A DNA stretch of 64,000 bases from Heterostelium album PN500 (Eukaryota > Evosea > Eumycetozoa > Acytosteliales > Acytosteliaceae). A program made the position numbers and the translations under genes. Below the pieces are notes generated by a model. The model had not been told where the DNA came from and did no database searches. It saw only the letters and a program-made list of their open reading frames with translations. The stretch lies in contig NW_008805072.1 in NCBI RefSeq assembly GCF_000004825.1, forward strand, positions 556,435 through 620,434. Reading direction: 5' to 3'. This document shows positions 43,020 through 56,028 of this stretch, piece after piece. The first letter of the stretch is position 1, and each line of letters starts with the position of its first letter.

Positions 43020-44074
43020 TTATAGTGGCTTTCTTACACCAAGACACTTTGAAACAAGATCGCAAATCTTTGGATTTCCGCATAAAACTCTTCTACCCTC
43101 CATTTGAACTGGTCCACCCGATGGATCTAAAACAACACCACCAGCCTCAGTGATCAAAATCGATGAAGCAGCAATATCCCATGGATGAATACCCCACTCG
43201 TAGAAACAATCTAATCTTCCACAGGCAACACTTGCCATTTCCCATGCTGCAGTACCAGACATTCTTATTGATTGTACATTTTGTGATAAAATATTCTTAA
43301 TATTACTTTTGGTTTTGAAATTGACGATAAATGTTAGTTAACTTGATTGATATAGTTAGAAATTAATTGAAATTAAATAATATAATATTACCTTAACATA
43401 AACTCTACTCCATATTCAGATCTATCGTAACCGACATTGGTTGCAATGACAGCTTGTTGCAAATTATCAACATTTGTAACATCCAATTTTACACCATTCA
43501 AATAAGAACCACCTCCTTTGGTGGCAGTAAACATTTCATTCAACACTGGACTGTAGATCATTCCTACAACGATTTCCTTATTAATAGATAAAGCAATTGC
43601 TACACAAAACAATGGGAATCTTTTAGAATAAAAGATAATGTATAAATATATTGATTTGATTACTTTTCAAAAAAAAAAATAATTAATTAACAACTTACCT
43701 ATGAACAAAATTAGTTGTACCATCGATTGGATCAATGATCCAAGTTGGCTCGTTACCCCAATTGTAAATACCATCCTTTGTAGATTCTTCACCTAGAATC
43801 TTTGTATGTGGGTACTCTGTTGTCAATGCCTTGATGATGGCTTCTTCAGTATCTAGAAGTGAAAAAAAAGCTAAGTATTTTGAACAGCAGTAGTGGGTAT
43901 TTAAAAGAACAACATACTTTTATCAGTTTCAGTGACTAAATCGACAGCACCTTTATATTCGACTTTTTTATCACGGTTGCTGTAGTTCTCCAAAATCTTT
44001 GGTCCTACTTCTCTTGCAATCTTAACAGCCGACTGTAAGTATTGTTCATAGCTAATATTATTGGGTGTATCCAT
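43020..44074 (-). CDS. impA: Inositol monophosphatase
   Basis: Four exons on the minus strand: 44074-43918, 43852-43699, 43619-43392, 43305-43020, giving 274 residues, the usual length. It hydrolyses inositol monophosphates to myo-inositol with Mg2+ in the cytosol and is the lithium-sensitive enzyme. Motifs in order: DLVTETDK, ILGEESTKDG (metal Glu), IDPIDGTTNFVH (metal Asp pair), LFCVAIALSINKEIVVG, ATKGGGSYLNG and GIHPWDIAASSILITEAGG (third metal Asp). All phases agree. The start at MDTPNNISYEQYLQSA matches the family N terminus. Confidence 0.95.
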
Positions 44075-44751
44075 CGTTTTTTTATGATATAAATAAGCAA
44101 ATAAAATGAAAGAAATTAATTAAATAAATATATCTCTTTGGAATGAATTTAAAAAAAAAAGCAAAAATCATTTAAACTTTAAATGAAAAAAAAAAAAAAA
44201 TTAAATTCAAAAAAAAAAAAAAAAAATTAAAAATACACTCGTCAGAAATTCTACGTGAAAGTTGTGGTGTGGCATTAGCAACAGAGTCAATCATGACCAC
44301 CTAAGAAATCAACAATCATCAGATCAGAATGATGCAAAAAATAATAATAAAAGAATGTTTTTTGTTTTAGGAAAAAATAATATATATATGAAATTTGATT
44401 ATATATGTTTTTATTATATTAATAATAATATGATCGATGGGATTGTAAGTGTCATGATGACCATCTTCGGACAACTTGGTTGGTGCGAGCTGAGTTTGTT
44501 TTAGAATGGGTGGATCACTAAAAAGCAATCAAACTGTACATTTGTTTAAAACCAATCTAACATTGAAATCACAATCTTTTGATTACCTGAAAGATGTGAG
44601 TTTAAAGGTGTTGTTGGTTTTGGTTGTTTTTTAAAAGGCGATATCTTGTTCTACTGATATATCCCTTTTTTCTTGCTGGTGGTATGGTTGGAGTGATATA
44701 TGTGTGGACTGTGTTACTATTATTATTACTATTATAAATATGATATATTTC
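44075..44751. other. Intergenic region, no gene called
   Basis: Upstream of inositol monophosphatase and downstream of the akirin gene. It has long A runs at 44150-44230 and a less AT-rich patch at 44440-44510. The patch has an ATGATGA followed 29 bases later by CTGA, considered as a box C/D snoRNA and rejected. The 80-codon frame at 44262-44504 has random composition. Confidence 0.45.
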
Positions 44752-45474
44752 TCAAGACATATAGCTGAATTCGCTTTCTCTAATTTGTCTGGAAATATAA
44801 CTCTCGTTGTATTGTGAAAAACTGTGGAATTGTTCTAAGAGCTTCTGTTGTACTATATCCTCGTATTCTCTACGTAGTTTGGCTTCGTGTTCTTCCAATG
44901 CTTTCTTTAAAATCTCTCTGACCTCCTCCAAAGAAAAAAGTTTTTTATCGTTATTATTATTATTGTTACTGTTTTCATTATTATTGTTGTTACTATTTAA
45001 AATATTTTTGTTGTTGTTGTTGATGTTGTTGATATGTGATTTTGCATCTGAATTAAAAACGATTGGTTGAGCTGGTTGTTTCTTAATGGTAGGCTTATAT
45101 TTATCCAAATTTGATACTATATTCGAAATTGGTGACTGAATATTGTTGAAATAAGAGTAATCTGATGATCTGGTGACATTGACCTGGGCATTGTTTAATC
45201 TTGATCTCTTTAATGGAGCGGTATCAAGTTGGTGTTGTTGGATTTGTTGTTGTTGTTGTTGTTGGGCTTGTTGCTGCTGGTATTGTTGTTGGGCTTGCTG
45301 TTGAGCTTGTTGTAGTTGTTGTTGTTGTTGTTGAAGTTGATACTGTTGCTGAGCTTGTTGTTGGAATGGATTATTTGGTATATTGCTTTGTGAAAAGACA
45401 AAAGGTGTGCATGAGGTTGGGGGTGTTTCCGGAGTGAATGCATCAAAATGACTTCTCTTTGTTAGCTTTAACAT
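44752..45474 (-). CDS. Akirin homologue
   Basis: Single exon of 240 codons. The N terminus LTKRSHFDAFTPETP recalls the akirin start (LKRTMDFD...SP), and a basic LKRSRL at about 85 may be the nuclear signal. A polyQ region at about 38-82 and an Asn-rich region at about 155-178 are dictyostelid insertions. The C-terminal 60 residues match akirin well: LFSLEEVREILKKALEEHE, AKLRREYEDIVQQKLLEQFH and an end in YMS, as the animal proteins end in YVS. Akirins are small nuclear proteins linking transcription factors with chromatin remodelling and, in animals, guiding proteasome import. The function here is inferred from that family. Confidence 0.85.
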   Translation of the reverse strand: MLKLTKRSHFDAFTPETPPTSCTPFVFSQSNIPNNPFQQQAQQQYQLQQQQQQLQQAQQQAQQQYQQQQAQQQQQQQIQQHQLDTAPLKRSRLNNAQVNVTRSSDYSYFNNIQSPISNIVSNLDKYKPTIKKQPAQPIVFNSDAKSHINNINNNNKNILNSNNNNNENSNNNNNNDKKLFSLEEVREILKKALEEHEAKLRREYEDIVQQKLLEQFHSFSQYNESYISRQIRESEFSYMS

Positions 45475-47435
45475 TTTTTATTATTATTCTGGTGGTTGAT
45501 TACTACTAATTAATCCTAGGATTGTGATTGATGATATTTATGTGATGATTGATATTAAATCTGTTGTTAAAGACAACAATTGTATTATTATTATTATTAT
45601 TAATGCTTAGTAAATATTTATATACACAATTATTACTGCTGTTAATACTAAATCTAAAAATAAATATATTAATATTTAATTTTATTTTATTTTTTAATAA
45701 AAAATAATAAATATTAGATATTAAGAAAAAAAAGAAACAATTAAATAATAATAGATTCTAAAAATGATGAATAGATTCTACTCGGGTAGAGATAACAATT
45801 GTAAAAAATTAAATAAATGAAATAATAATATTTATTTTTAAATAAATAAATAAAATAATTAATTAATTATATGTATTGTAATATATATATAAGTGTGTTG
45901 TCGGTCAGAACAAATAATGAAAATAATAATATATTTTTTTGTTTTTATTTTGTTTTGGTAAAAAAAAAACAAAAAACCAAGAGTATCAATTTTTTTTTAA
46001 ATGTTGAAAAAATTAAAAAATAATGAAAAAAATAGAATTTGACAAAATATTGTTTTTTTTATTTTTATTAAAATTATTAAATTAATTTTTGAATGATTTA
46101 TTTATATAAGCTTAAATAAACTACAACTCGTCACATCAAGTGCTGAACCAAATGTTTGCATCTATTCATTATTCAAATTATTTGTGTTTATTTGGTTGTT
46201 GTTGTTGTTGTTATTAGGTTGGTGGTGTGTTTGTTGGGGTGTTCCATGATAGTTGAGTGTGTTGTAAATAAAATAGAATAGAAATGAATAGAATGAACCA
46301 ATTTCAATCCATTTCAAAGTTGTTGGTGGTAGTATTATATATCATAAATAAAAAGAAGTAGTAGCAGTAGGATGTTATAGTGATATTGACATTGAGTTAC
46401 ATTATCGTTGATAGTTATATATTTGTTTTTTTTTTGATTTTAAAATTAAATGATAATGATAAAATACAATTGTCAGTGGAGCATTATTGAAGTGTTAAAA
46501 TTCGCAGTGTAACACAATCATCACAAACAAACAACAGGAAATTTTTTTTTTGAATAGATACATACCAGAAATATTGAATGTTAAATGGAGAGAAATGTAT
46601 TTGGATAAGTCAAAAAAAAAAAGAGAGAGGATTAGATTATTGTTAGTTATGATAGAGTTGTGTGTAGATTAGATTGACTTTTCTTCTTTGTTGATTGTTT
46701 AAAAAAGTAATTGAAAGAAATACAAAATGGATATTAAATTTTTTAAATAAATATAATTGATTTGATTCGTTTGTTGTTTTTTTTTTTTTTTTAGTAAATT
46801 AAATGGTAATCAAAAAAAAATGGGCTTTTTCTACAAAGAATTTAGGTGGACTGCAAGACTCGATTGGGAAGTTAAAGATAAAACCGTGAGTGCTTTTTTT
46901 TTGGTTTTCACGTGGTTTGTAATGGAAGAGGGTGTTTTTGTTTTTTTTTGCTGTGACTGTTTGTGAATAACCATGATGAGCTGTTGTTGAGAAATGTGTG
47001 AAGTTTTTTTTTTTTTTTTTTTGGAAAAAAAGACCAATTGGGCAGTATGGTTAATATAGCCAACAGCAATAGAAAATATGGATGATGCAAGAGGATAAAC
47101 AATAGTGGCTGTGGTTAATATCTGATGAATTGATGGAGGATATATAAAAATTTCTACTATTACTACTGCTTGCTAACAATAGTTGTTGGATGAAGCACAC
47201 AGTGGTAATAACCTTGATTGATGACGCACAAAAATGTTGTATTTGACTGGATAGAAACGCAATAAATATATTGATGAGTGAATGAATTATGTGTGTGAAT
47301 ATTTTTGGTTTTTAGAAAGTGTTTGTTTAAAATTAAGAGATAGTGTGAGTGATGGGCGTAGAATGATTAATTTAAAATGAAATGAATTGCACATCTGCCT
47401 ATCTAGATAGATCTTTCAATCTTTTGTTGTTGTTG
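45475..47435. other. Intergenic region (about 2 kb), no gene seen
   Basis: Between the akirin and PIG-B genes, both on the minus strand. Dominated by A/T runs, including T runs at about 46780 and 47005, and GTT repeats near 46200. Short frames such as those at 46831-47102 are low-complexity. I looked for tRNA boxes and found none. Confidence 0.5.
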
Positions 47436-49449
47436 TTATTGTGTTTCGAAGGAGTCAATCTAATTTCAAAAAAGAAAAATAATCGAATAAATATAAGATA
47501 GAAACACATACCTGTTGATAATGATGACCAAGCCAGCTTTGAGTGAAATCATTTAAAACGTCATCTCTAACAACGAAATAGTTGGGTAGTTTCAGTTTGT
47601 GTGGTTCTATGATGAATGAATTTTGTGACTGATACTGTTCAAGTGTTAGATCACCGTCAACCGCATACGTTTTCAACAAGTACATCTGTGGATTATAAAA
47701 GAATAAGTCTTTTTCTGTGAATACTCTATTTTTGTTGGAATCGAGACTGTTTTGGTATCAAAACAACAATTAGTTTAGGTTAGGTTAGGTTAGCGTTAGA
47801 TCTAAGTAATAATTATAATATTACATACGGTGGTGGACATTCTAATATTTTCAATTCTAAATATGGATTGTGAATATATGATTGATAGGGTGTGGCATGA
47901 CACGATGTGAGGAAGTGTATCGATGCGTTGGCGTTGGGTGACTGGTGGAGTGGCGACACTTCAGAGTTGATATAGTGTATCACGTCGATCGGTGACTTTT
48001 GGTGGATGTTCGAGAAGAATACGATCAGTGGGATGTTGATTACGATGAACGAACCAATGACGATCTTGTAGAGATTGCTCTGTGGGTACTTCACTTTGAG
48101 TGATGCAACGGCAAGACCGGCATACATCACAGCGAGAGGCAGTATCGGGAAGATGAATCTAAACTCTTTGTGTGCCAGCAGACTGTAGAGAGCAATCGTT
48201 GACATTGCGCAGTAGGCGAGATGCAGCCGATTAGGTACGTCTTTCTGTTGGAGTGACCACAGACGATAGACACCGTATGCAAACAACGGAAGCACTGCAG
48301 AGGCAATCGTTGGGAATCCAGCGACGAAATACCACCATATTGGATGTGTGCCATAGAGCGCAGAGATGTTCTTTATCACATTGAAGTAGAGAAAGTTGAA
48401 CGGTACCAGTGTAATCTCATGATAGAATAGATAGTCAACGTAGATCGATATCGTCAAGACACAGACTGCCACCAACAACACATCTCTAAACACAAACAAT
48501 AACAGTTGTTTCAACGATCTGATATTACTATAGAGATACAAAGGTACCAAATACAACCACATAATGGCAGTGGTAGGTCTAATGATGAAAGCAAACGATG
48601 TCAATATCACTGATATTTGAACATTATTGAATATCTTGTAGTTGGCTTCACTTGGTCTTGAATAATAATAATAATGATTAGATTAGATCGCCTTTATATA
48701 CTAATCATAAATATTTAGGTTAACCTACTGAGTTTTACCAGGTAATGGCCAATAGTAAAGTGATATTACAAACAAAACAGTTTCAATTGAATTCGAATAG
48801 GTTCTAACAATACATACAAATGTATACCAATTAATAAGGTTGATAATAAGCTAAGTAAATAAAAGTTTAGTAAATATTCACACCTAATATTAATATATGA
48901 TATATATATATTTACAGTCCATTTTGCACATTCTTTTCCAAAGATTGCTTTACTTAGTTTATAAAGATAGATATCACCGACAGCTGCAACTATACCTTGT
49001 AACAATTTTGGTACTATAATCTAGATTATTATTATTATTGTTGTTGTTATTATAGTTGAATTATGAGTGAGTATTTCGAAATGAAATGAAAAGTTAATCA
49101 ATGAATCAATGTATGTAATACATACAACAGCGTAGGGTGTATCTAGTTTGAAGAGTAACAACAATTTATAGACGATAGCAAATAGCATTGGATGTAAGAA
49201 ACTTCTGATCTTTGCAGACCACTCCCAAGTAAGATAACCATATCCAAAAACAGTTTGATGTGCCACCTCTAGACTCTGCCAGTATTCATCGGGATCAAAG
49301 AATGTATTGATCAACAATGAATTTATACATCTAAAGATAATCATCAAAAATACAAATACCCATATATTCCTATCTATTATATCGAATATTCCATTCGATT
49401 GTTGTTGTTGTTGTTGTTGGTGATGATGTGTCTGTTGTTTTTTTGTCAT
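47436..49449 (-). CDS. pigB: GPI mannosyltransferase 3 (PIG-B), family GT22
   Basis: Six exons on the minus strand: 49449-49126, 49020-48916, 48850-48729, 48656-47829, 47746-47512, 47459-47436, giving 545 residues. It adds the third mannose to the GPI-anchor precursor in the ER lumen, using dolichol-phosphate mannose. Visible: the GT22 signature FFDPDEYWQSLEVAHQTVFG near the N terminus after a polyQ run, YLTWEW, then VRTYSNSIETVLFV, FAFIIRPTTAIMWLYL, FNFLYFNVIKNISALYGTHP and LLAHKEFRFIFPILPL, all typical of PIG-B. The C-terminal part has a CHATPYQSYIH block found in this subfamily. About ten hydrophobic segments make it a polytopic ER protein. The last exon has only 24 nt (IDSFETQ), so the exact C terminus is less sure. 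Confidence 0.94.
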
Positions 49450-49882
49450 CCTTTATTTATTTGACAAATTTGGTAATAAACAATCAATGCAATCTATTTA
49501 ATTTTGAAGTTGACCCAAAACTCATCCATTAATTAAAAAATACTTGAAAACAATGAACTTCTTTTGTTTTTTTTTTTTTGTTTTTGTTTAAATAAAATAT
49601 ATTTTAATGATACAGATTTTAATTCTACTATTTTTGGTTGATTTGATAAATTTCTACATAAAACAACATGGATTAATTATATAGAGTTGTATGGTATGGT
49701 ATTGATTGGGAAAAATTGTGTTGTTTGGCTTTCTGGATTAATATTGTTGTTTTAGATTATGGCTGAGGTTTTTGTGGATTGTTGATACATTATTATTACT
49801 TTGTTTACTACGACTATATATATATATTTATAAATTTTGATTAATTATTTGTTAAACTAGATATATTATTATTGTTGTTAAT
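49450..49882. other. Intergenic region, no gene seen
   Basis: AT-rich spacer between the PIG-B start and the erkB 3' end, containing both 5' and 3' flanks. No features beyond T and A runs. Confidence 0.5.
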
Positions 49883-51210
49883 TTATACTGGTTGTGCTGT
49901 AAATTGATCTGCTCCGGGTGCAGGAGTCATAGTTTGATCTGTATCTATTGGTTTCTGTGAGTGGTGACGACGTCTTGTTTCTTTCTTCTTCTTGATGATG
50001 TCGTTGTACAGTTTGTTACGATACTCTGAGATTGGGAATTTCTGTGAGTCGTCGATTGGGATCTTGATGATACGCTCGACCGATGGTTCGTCGGCGGTGT
50101 TGTGGAACTGCGCGACAAACGGATGTTCCAATGCCTCTTCGGCGGTGATACGCTTGTCTGGGTTGAATTGGAGGAGTCGTCGCAGGAGGTCGAGTGCGTC
50201 TGGCGATGCGTGTGGATACATCTCTTGGAAGGAGCGTGGATTCGATGGAGGCAGTGACTCGAGCATTGTCGCGGCGAATGGCGAACGCACTGCTTCTATG
50301 TCTTCGGCGGTTGGACGTCCGGTTACCTCGATGATCAGATCGAGTTGGTTCATGGTGGAGTTACCGGGGAACATGGCTTTGCTGCCGAGCAACTCACCCA
50401 AGATGCAGCCGATCGACCACATGTCGACACCCTTTGTGTACTTTGTGGAACCGAGCAAGATCTCTGGTGCACGATACCAACGTGTGGCGACATACTCTGT
50501 CAGCACTGGATTGGCTTCTGTAACATTCTCAAGCGAGGCAATGGAACGAGCCAATCCAAAGTCGGCAACCTTTACCAAACACTCTGAATTCAGTAGCAAA
50601 TTACTTGGCTTAATATCACGATGCAATACATTTCCAGAGTGCATAAACTTCATTGCCTTTAAGATTTGATAGATTGTATATTGTTTGTGAATATCTTCTA
50701 GAATACTTGCTCTGATCACTGCATGTAAATCAGTCTCTAAAGTAAGAAAATATTATAAATCAGTTAGAACAAACAACTATATGGTAACATTAAATTTGTT
50801 TCTAAAAAAAAAGAAAAAAAGAAAAAAGAAAAAAAAGATATATTTACCCATATATTCAAAAATCAAGTATATATCTCTATCATTATCAGCTTTTAAAACA
50901 TTGAGTAATTTTATAATATTTTCATGTCCGTGTAGCTCTTGGAGGAACATAATCTCTCTGAAAGTTCTCTGTGCATCGGTTGCATTTTGAAAAGCATCAA
51001 AGATCTTTTTCAATGCAACTGTTTCTTTCGTCTTTTTATCGATTGCTTTCCAAACAATACCATATGCCTGTATTATTATTATTATTATTAGACCTAGGTT
51101 TTCAACTGTGGATTCTATGATATTTATTGTCAACTTACACCTTTACCCAACTTTTGTGAAACTTCATACTTTCTTAATACATGCTTATCGATATCTTCAC
51201 TTGATGTCAT
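49883..51210 (-). CDS. erkB: MAP kinase ERK2-type (ERK7/8, MAPK15 branch)
   Basis: Three exons on the minus strand: 51210-51139, 51067-50848, 50736-49883, giving 381 residues. The start [17 protein letters not shown] and the whole kinase domain agree closely with Dictyostelium ERK2 as I remember it. That kinase acts in cAMP chemotactic signalling downstream of receptors. Motifs: glycine loop GKGAYGIVW, VALKK lysine, [10 protein letters not shown] catalytic loop, VADFGLA, activation motif TEY in [14 protein letters not shown] at about 176-178, and the MAPK insert after [13 protein letters not shown]. The C-terminal tail after the kinase domain is short and basic, then polar. The first intron falls within the glycine loop. 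The 1.86 kb upstream region is long for this window. Confidence 0.95.
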
Positions 51211-53071
51211 CTTTTAAAGAAAATGTTTATGTTTAAATAATAAATAGATAGTTTTGATGTTGTTGCTGTTGTTGTTTGGTTTTTAGGTGATAATATTTAG
51301 TTGAATGGTTGATATTAAATGATTTATACAATTAAAGCTAATGTTGTGTAAAAAAAGAAGAAGAAGAAAAAAAAAACAATTTGTTTTGTTTTATATGTTA
51401 TTGTTTTGTTATATATATAACTGACTGATATGTATTATTTTGATTATTAATTAGTGATTGATTTTGATTGATTGATTGTGTTTGTTTGTTGTTGGTTAAA
51501 ACTAATAATTGTTTTGTTTTGTTGATTTTATTTAATTTATTAGTGTTAATTCTGAATGTTGCTGTTGTTGTTGTTGTGTGATTATTATATGATTGTTATT
51601 TCCTATTTGAAATCTCAGTGCACTCTATTTATTGTTAAATGTAAGATGTGTTATTTAGTGGGGGTGTTTGTGTTGGTGTGAGATCGACTCTTGTAATTGA
51701 ACGAGGGTGTGGGTATGTTTTATTGTTTAAAAAAAAAATTTTTGATTGTTGTTGGTTACTGTTAAATTATTATATATTTAGATTGTATTGTTTTGTTTGT
51801 TGCTAGTTATTGAAAACTGAGATTTGCAAATTGTTAACTATTATAGCTATATTCTCTTGCTTGATGTATTTGTTGTAGTTTGAATGTTTGTGTGTGTGAG
51901 TGCTATGTGTTTGATGATGAAAATGTTCTTTATTGATGCTTATGAAAAATGACAGAGATACTATCTCTCCTTTTTTTTTTTAGCTTAAAAACAAAAAAAA
52001 TTCACTCTGCTCTTTTACTTTGATTTACTTCTGCTCTATTATTGGTGGTAAGAAATGCTCACTGACAATGAGTAAAAGCCCAAAGTGTGAATAAGGTGTG
52101 AGTTGAATGAGTGTGTGGTGCTTGTTGTTATTAATAATGGTTGTTTGATGCACAATTTTTAAGATGAATGGTGCTGTTCCTTTTTTCTGTCTATCTTTAT
52201 GATTATAGTAGTATAGTTTTAAAGTTATTCAATAAAAAAGGAATAGTGGAGGTTTACTTTTTATTTTAATTATTTTAATTATTTTTTAATTCAATTTATA
52301 TTTATTTATTATTAATTATTGTTTATCAATAGAAATCAAAGCTTCAGTCGTTGGTTTGATTTGGTTTTTCAATATTTCAATCGAATTAATCATTTCGCAA
52401 GACATTTGTGCCAATAAACACTTTTGCCATGGAGCGCTCACTGTCTCTCATTGGTTTAATTCTGCCATTATAAAAAAAAACGGTAGTTAAAGGTTTGGCA
52501 AGCACTCATTCATTCTCATTGATTATTACCCCATTTATCAGTTTTAGAAAAATTGTTTTGTTTTTCGCAAAAATAAACCAATCCAATTTTTCCTTTGATC
52601 AAAAAAAAAAAAAAAAAAACCAAAAACATTGTTTCAAAATGAAATTTTTTGTATATCAAATGAGCACCTATTTTTGTAATCAAAATTTTTGCATATCCAA
52701 ATAATTGTGGGTGGGGGTCAAAGGTTTGCTTTTTTTTTTTTTTTTTCACGTTTACATTTAAATCTATTTTTTAGTTGGATTAATTCTGATAATAGAGATC
52801 ATCATCTGCTATCAGGTCCAAAATCTGAATCAAAGTCTTTTTTCTTAAATCTTGAAATTTTTTATATACCCCAACCAGGTGCATTTTGATTTGTTTTGAA
52901 ATCATATGATTAGTTTTGATTGAAGTTGTTGTTGCTGTTGTAAGGAATTGATTAGTTCTAAATTTGATTGGTCAGTTCTCAGAGACGAGAAAGCAAAAAA
53001 AAATTAAAAAAAAATTCATCATGTATATTTTATCAAAAAGAAAATTAGAATTTATTATTTAATATTTATTT
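51211..53071. other. Intergenic region (about 1.9 kb) upstream of erkB
   Basis: Holds GTT/TTG-rich repeats at 51250-51590, several T and A runs, and a GTGGGGGTCAAAGG patch near 52710. Open frames are low-complexity. No RNA gene recognised. The length suggests complex erkB regulation, but no site can be named. Confidence 0.45.
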
Positions 53072-56028
53072 TTATAACCACGCAGAGTTATAATTTAATG
53101 CTTGATATGCAGAGTCGGTATTGAATTGCCAATTGTTACTCCAGAAACCGGTAGCTACAATTCCACCGGCACCTTTGAATCCCCATTCGTTTCCGACAAC
53201 CATATAATCTGGAACGACAACACCCGATCTTTGTGGGATTGCTTTCACAGCTTTGAGGAATCCCTCTACAGAGTTACCGGAAACAACTAATATCAGACCG
53301 GTTCCACATTGGTTGGGAGCTAGTGTAGCCACACCCATTGTTGGATCTTCATAGTTGGTCGGTCCAATTGAGAATCCAAACTCGCTGTATGTCACTGGAA
53401 TCAGTGGTTGATATTTGTTGGTGACAGCATTTTCATAGGGCGAACCCAACAGGATGTAGTTGGAAGTGGCGCAGTCGGCGGTCGGCACAAACTCGGCGTC
53501 GCTAACAATCTGAGGCGAACCACGACCGTATGTTTGCCAGAAATTGGAGATGTACGAAGCTGCCCATTCGAAAACCTCGGTAGTTTCAACGCTGACGTTG
53601 GATCCGGTGACAATCGAGAACGGCTTCTCGAAAATTTGTCTCATCGGTCCGTAGGTGGAAGCAGAACGCTCCAACTGCTGCCAGGTGGTATCGTCCGATA
53701 CATTCCAGTAGATTCCATATTTATCGGGTGCTGTGAAATGATAGTTTGGCAAATAGGCAACTGAGAAGAGTTGTCCGTCGATTTTCACGTGTGTTGGCAT
53801 CACCTGTCGAACTGGTGTCGGTGCTATTCCGAATCTTCTTACGTTTTGAGTTGAGATGACCCAGTAGAGGTCGCCATTTGGCTGAGGAACCTGAGTGATT
53901 TGAATTCTACCAACACGGAATGGTGTTGTCAGTTGAAGAATTTCAATGTTGGCACGCTGTCCCGATGATGCAGGATTGTTCGTGGTGACAGTGAATGTCT
54001 TGGGAATGGGTGGATGTGAAAGTCCACCACTGATGATCGACTGATAGAATTGCTGCATGTATGAATCACCGAGAATTCCATCGAACCAATGTCCTTCGTT
54101 TGGAACCTCGCTAATGATAACTGACGATGCATTTCCGTTGGCTTCGGCAGTCATACGAGCCATACGACGCGAATGCCATGGATTCACATTGGTATCGTTC
54201 TGTCCATAACGTGCCATCAACGGCAAACCAGCCAAATTAGTAGTATACATATCGTTATCATTCTCTGCAATCGATGCCATCAACAATCCTTGAAGAATTG
54301 GATCAACATAAGAGTATCCTGGTTTGGTATTCATGAAAACATAGAATTGAAGTTTAACAAAACCGGCAGCACATGCACCACCCATTGCCAAATCACCGAA
54401 ATGTGATAACAGAGACCAACATCCATGTCCACCCATGCTATGACCAACAAACAACACTTTGGTAGCGTCAATTGGATATTCCGATTTGATATTCGATGGA
54501 ATACCTGGAAGGTTTGTTGCTAGGTATTGGAGTGCGTTGAATACGTTGATACGCGATGCCGACTCCCAGTCGTATCCCCATGAGCGACGACCTGTTGGAT
54601 AGAGGATATAGAGGTTTTGCTGACGTGGAATAGCGTCCATCCAGAATTGAGAGTTTGCCTCGACACCGGCACCATGGGTAGCAAGCATTACACCACATGG
54701 TTGTCCTTGACAGTCGATTGGAGGATTGGTAACAGCATACTGAACGGTGTTATCATAGTCCAAGAAAGTAAAAGTGTATGGATTTGGATATTGTGTACAA
54801 TTAAAGGTTGAGCTGACAGTTACAACGATTTGTCCATTCACCATAATGTCGATATCGGCTGGCAATGGACATTGCGACAAACTTACCAAGTCACCAAATG
54901 AAATATTGAGAGGAATTGCCAGTTTTTGATTTGGTGCAATGTTGAGGTTGTAGTTGACAGCTAAGCTGGTTGTCGATGACACACCTGAGATTCTTACGTT
55001 GGCACTGAGTGCACGTAGAATGCCTGGTGAAGTATTTAGGACGGTAATCGATGCATATGGTGAACTGAGTTGACCGTTCACAATGTCCGGTAGCAGAGTG
55101 TCTGCTCCGATCGGTTCAAGCAGTGAAGTTGCTTGTGTGAAAGAACAGGAGAACGATCCTAGTGGCGATTGATTCAAACGCACCGAACTGTCCATTCTCA
55201 CGACGAATTGGTATACTCCAGCCGGAAGAATGAGTGACTGTGCACCGGTGCCATAGGAATAGTAGTCACCATTGAACTCCAAGATCAAGTCAGAGTCTGG
55301 GTATCTAATGAAAATGGCACGTGTTCCAGTGCATTGGAGAATGTACGATCCTTTCTGGGCGACTTCCAGCTCACCGACGGCATAACCGTACCACAGCCAT
55401 ATATTCCATCCCCATACCGACTGTAAGAATTGCCAGGAGATCGAAGAACTCCAATCGATCGACACTGAACCCGGTGTTGATGCTGTGTATTGTGTCCATC
55501 CTACTTTACCATCGTTTCCAAGCTCCGATGGATACAATGTGTCATCGCCAATTGGAATATTCCAAATTCCACCGTAAGCTTCTAAAGTATCGTAACACTC
55601 CTCTCTTTCACCAATAGGAAATGGTCCAATAATATTAAATTTGATAGGTAAACTAGTATTTAATTGTTTATCTAATTTATATTAAAAAAAAAAATAGTAA
55701 AAAAATAGTAAAAGAAAAGTAAAAAATGATGATCAGATGATTAATTTTATTTTATTTCATTTTATTTTCTCTAAAATCACTGTAACCAAAACCTACATCC
55801 ATATTGTATCTTTGATGATTGAACTACTAATGATATCGATAGAATCAATAGTGATAGAATAACAATAATTGAGTATTTCATGTTATATCTATTACTACTA
55901 CTATTATTATTGTTATCGTTATGATTATTTGATTGTTGTCGCAACTTAATGAATTGTTGTTGCTGTAGAAGTTGATTTTTTGGTACTACAAATTTTGATA
56001 ATGAAAAAAGGTCCGAAAAAACCCTCAT
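53072..56028 (-). CDS. Secreted or membrane-anchored serine hydrolase (alpha/beta hydrolase, prolyl-oligopeptidase-like)
   Basis: Two exons on the minus strand, 56028-55797 and 55671-53072, giving 943 residues. A hydrophobic segment (YSIIVILSLLILSISLVVQ) lies at residues 51-69. If translation starts instead at the internal Met at 55881, the product is 894 residues with a perfect signal peptide, so this start may be the real one. The middle carries a hydrolase domain: VMLATHGAGVEANS (oxyanion region), GHSMGGHG with nucleophile Ser at about 489, ARYGQNDTNVNP with Asp at about 569, and NEGHWFDG with His at about 605. Family S9-like peptidases and esterases share this layout. The N-terminal 350 residues are beta-rich with aromatic motifs (WNIWLWYGYAVG), and about 300 residues follow the hydrolase domain. 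Substrate unknown. Confidence 0.85.

Noticed and set aside
44450-44500. Box C/D snoRNA (ATGATGA ... CTGA)
   Set aside because: Only 29 bases separate the boxes, no C'/D' boxes are seen, and the flanks do not form a terminal stem.
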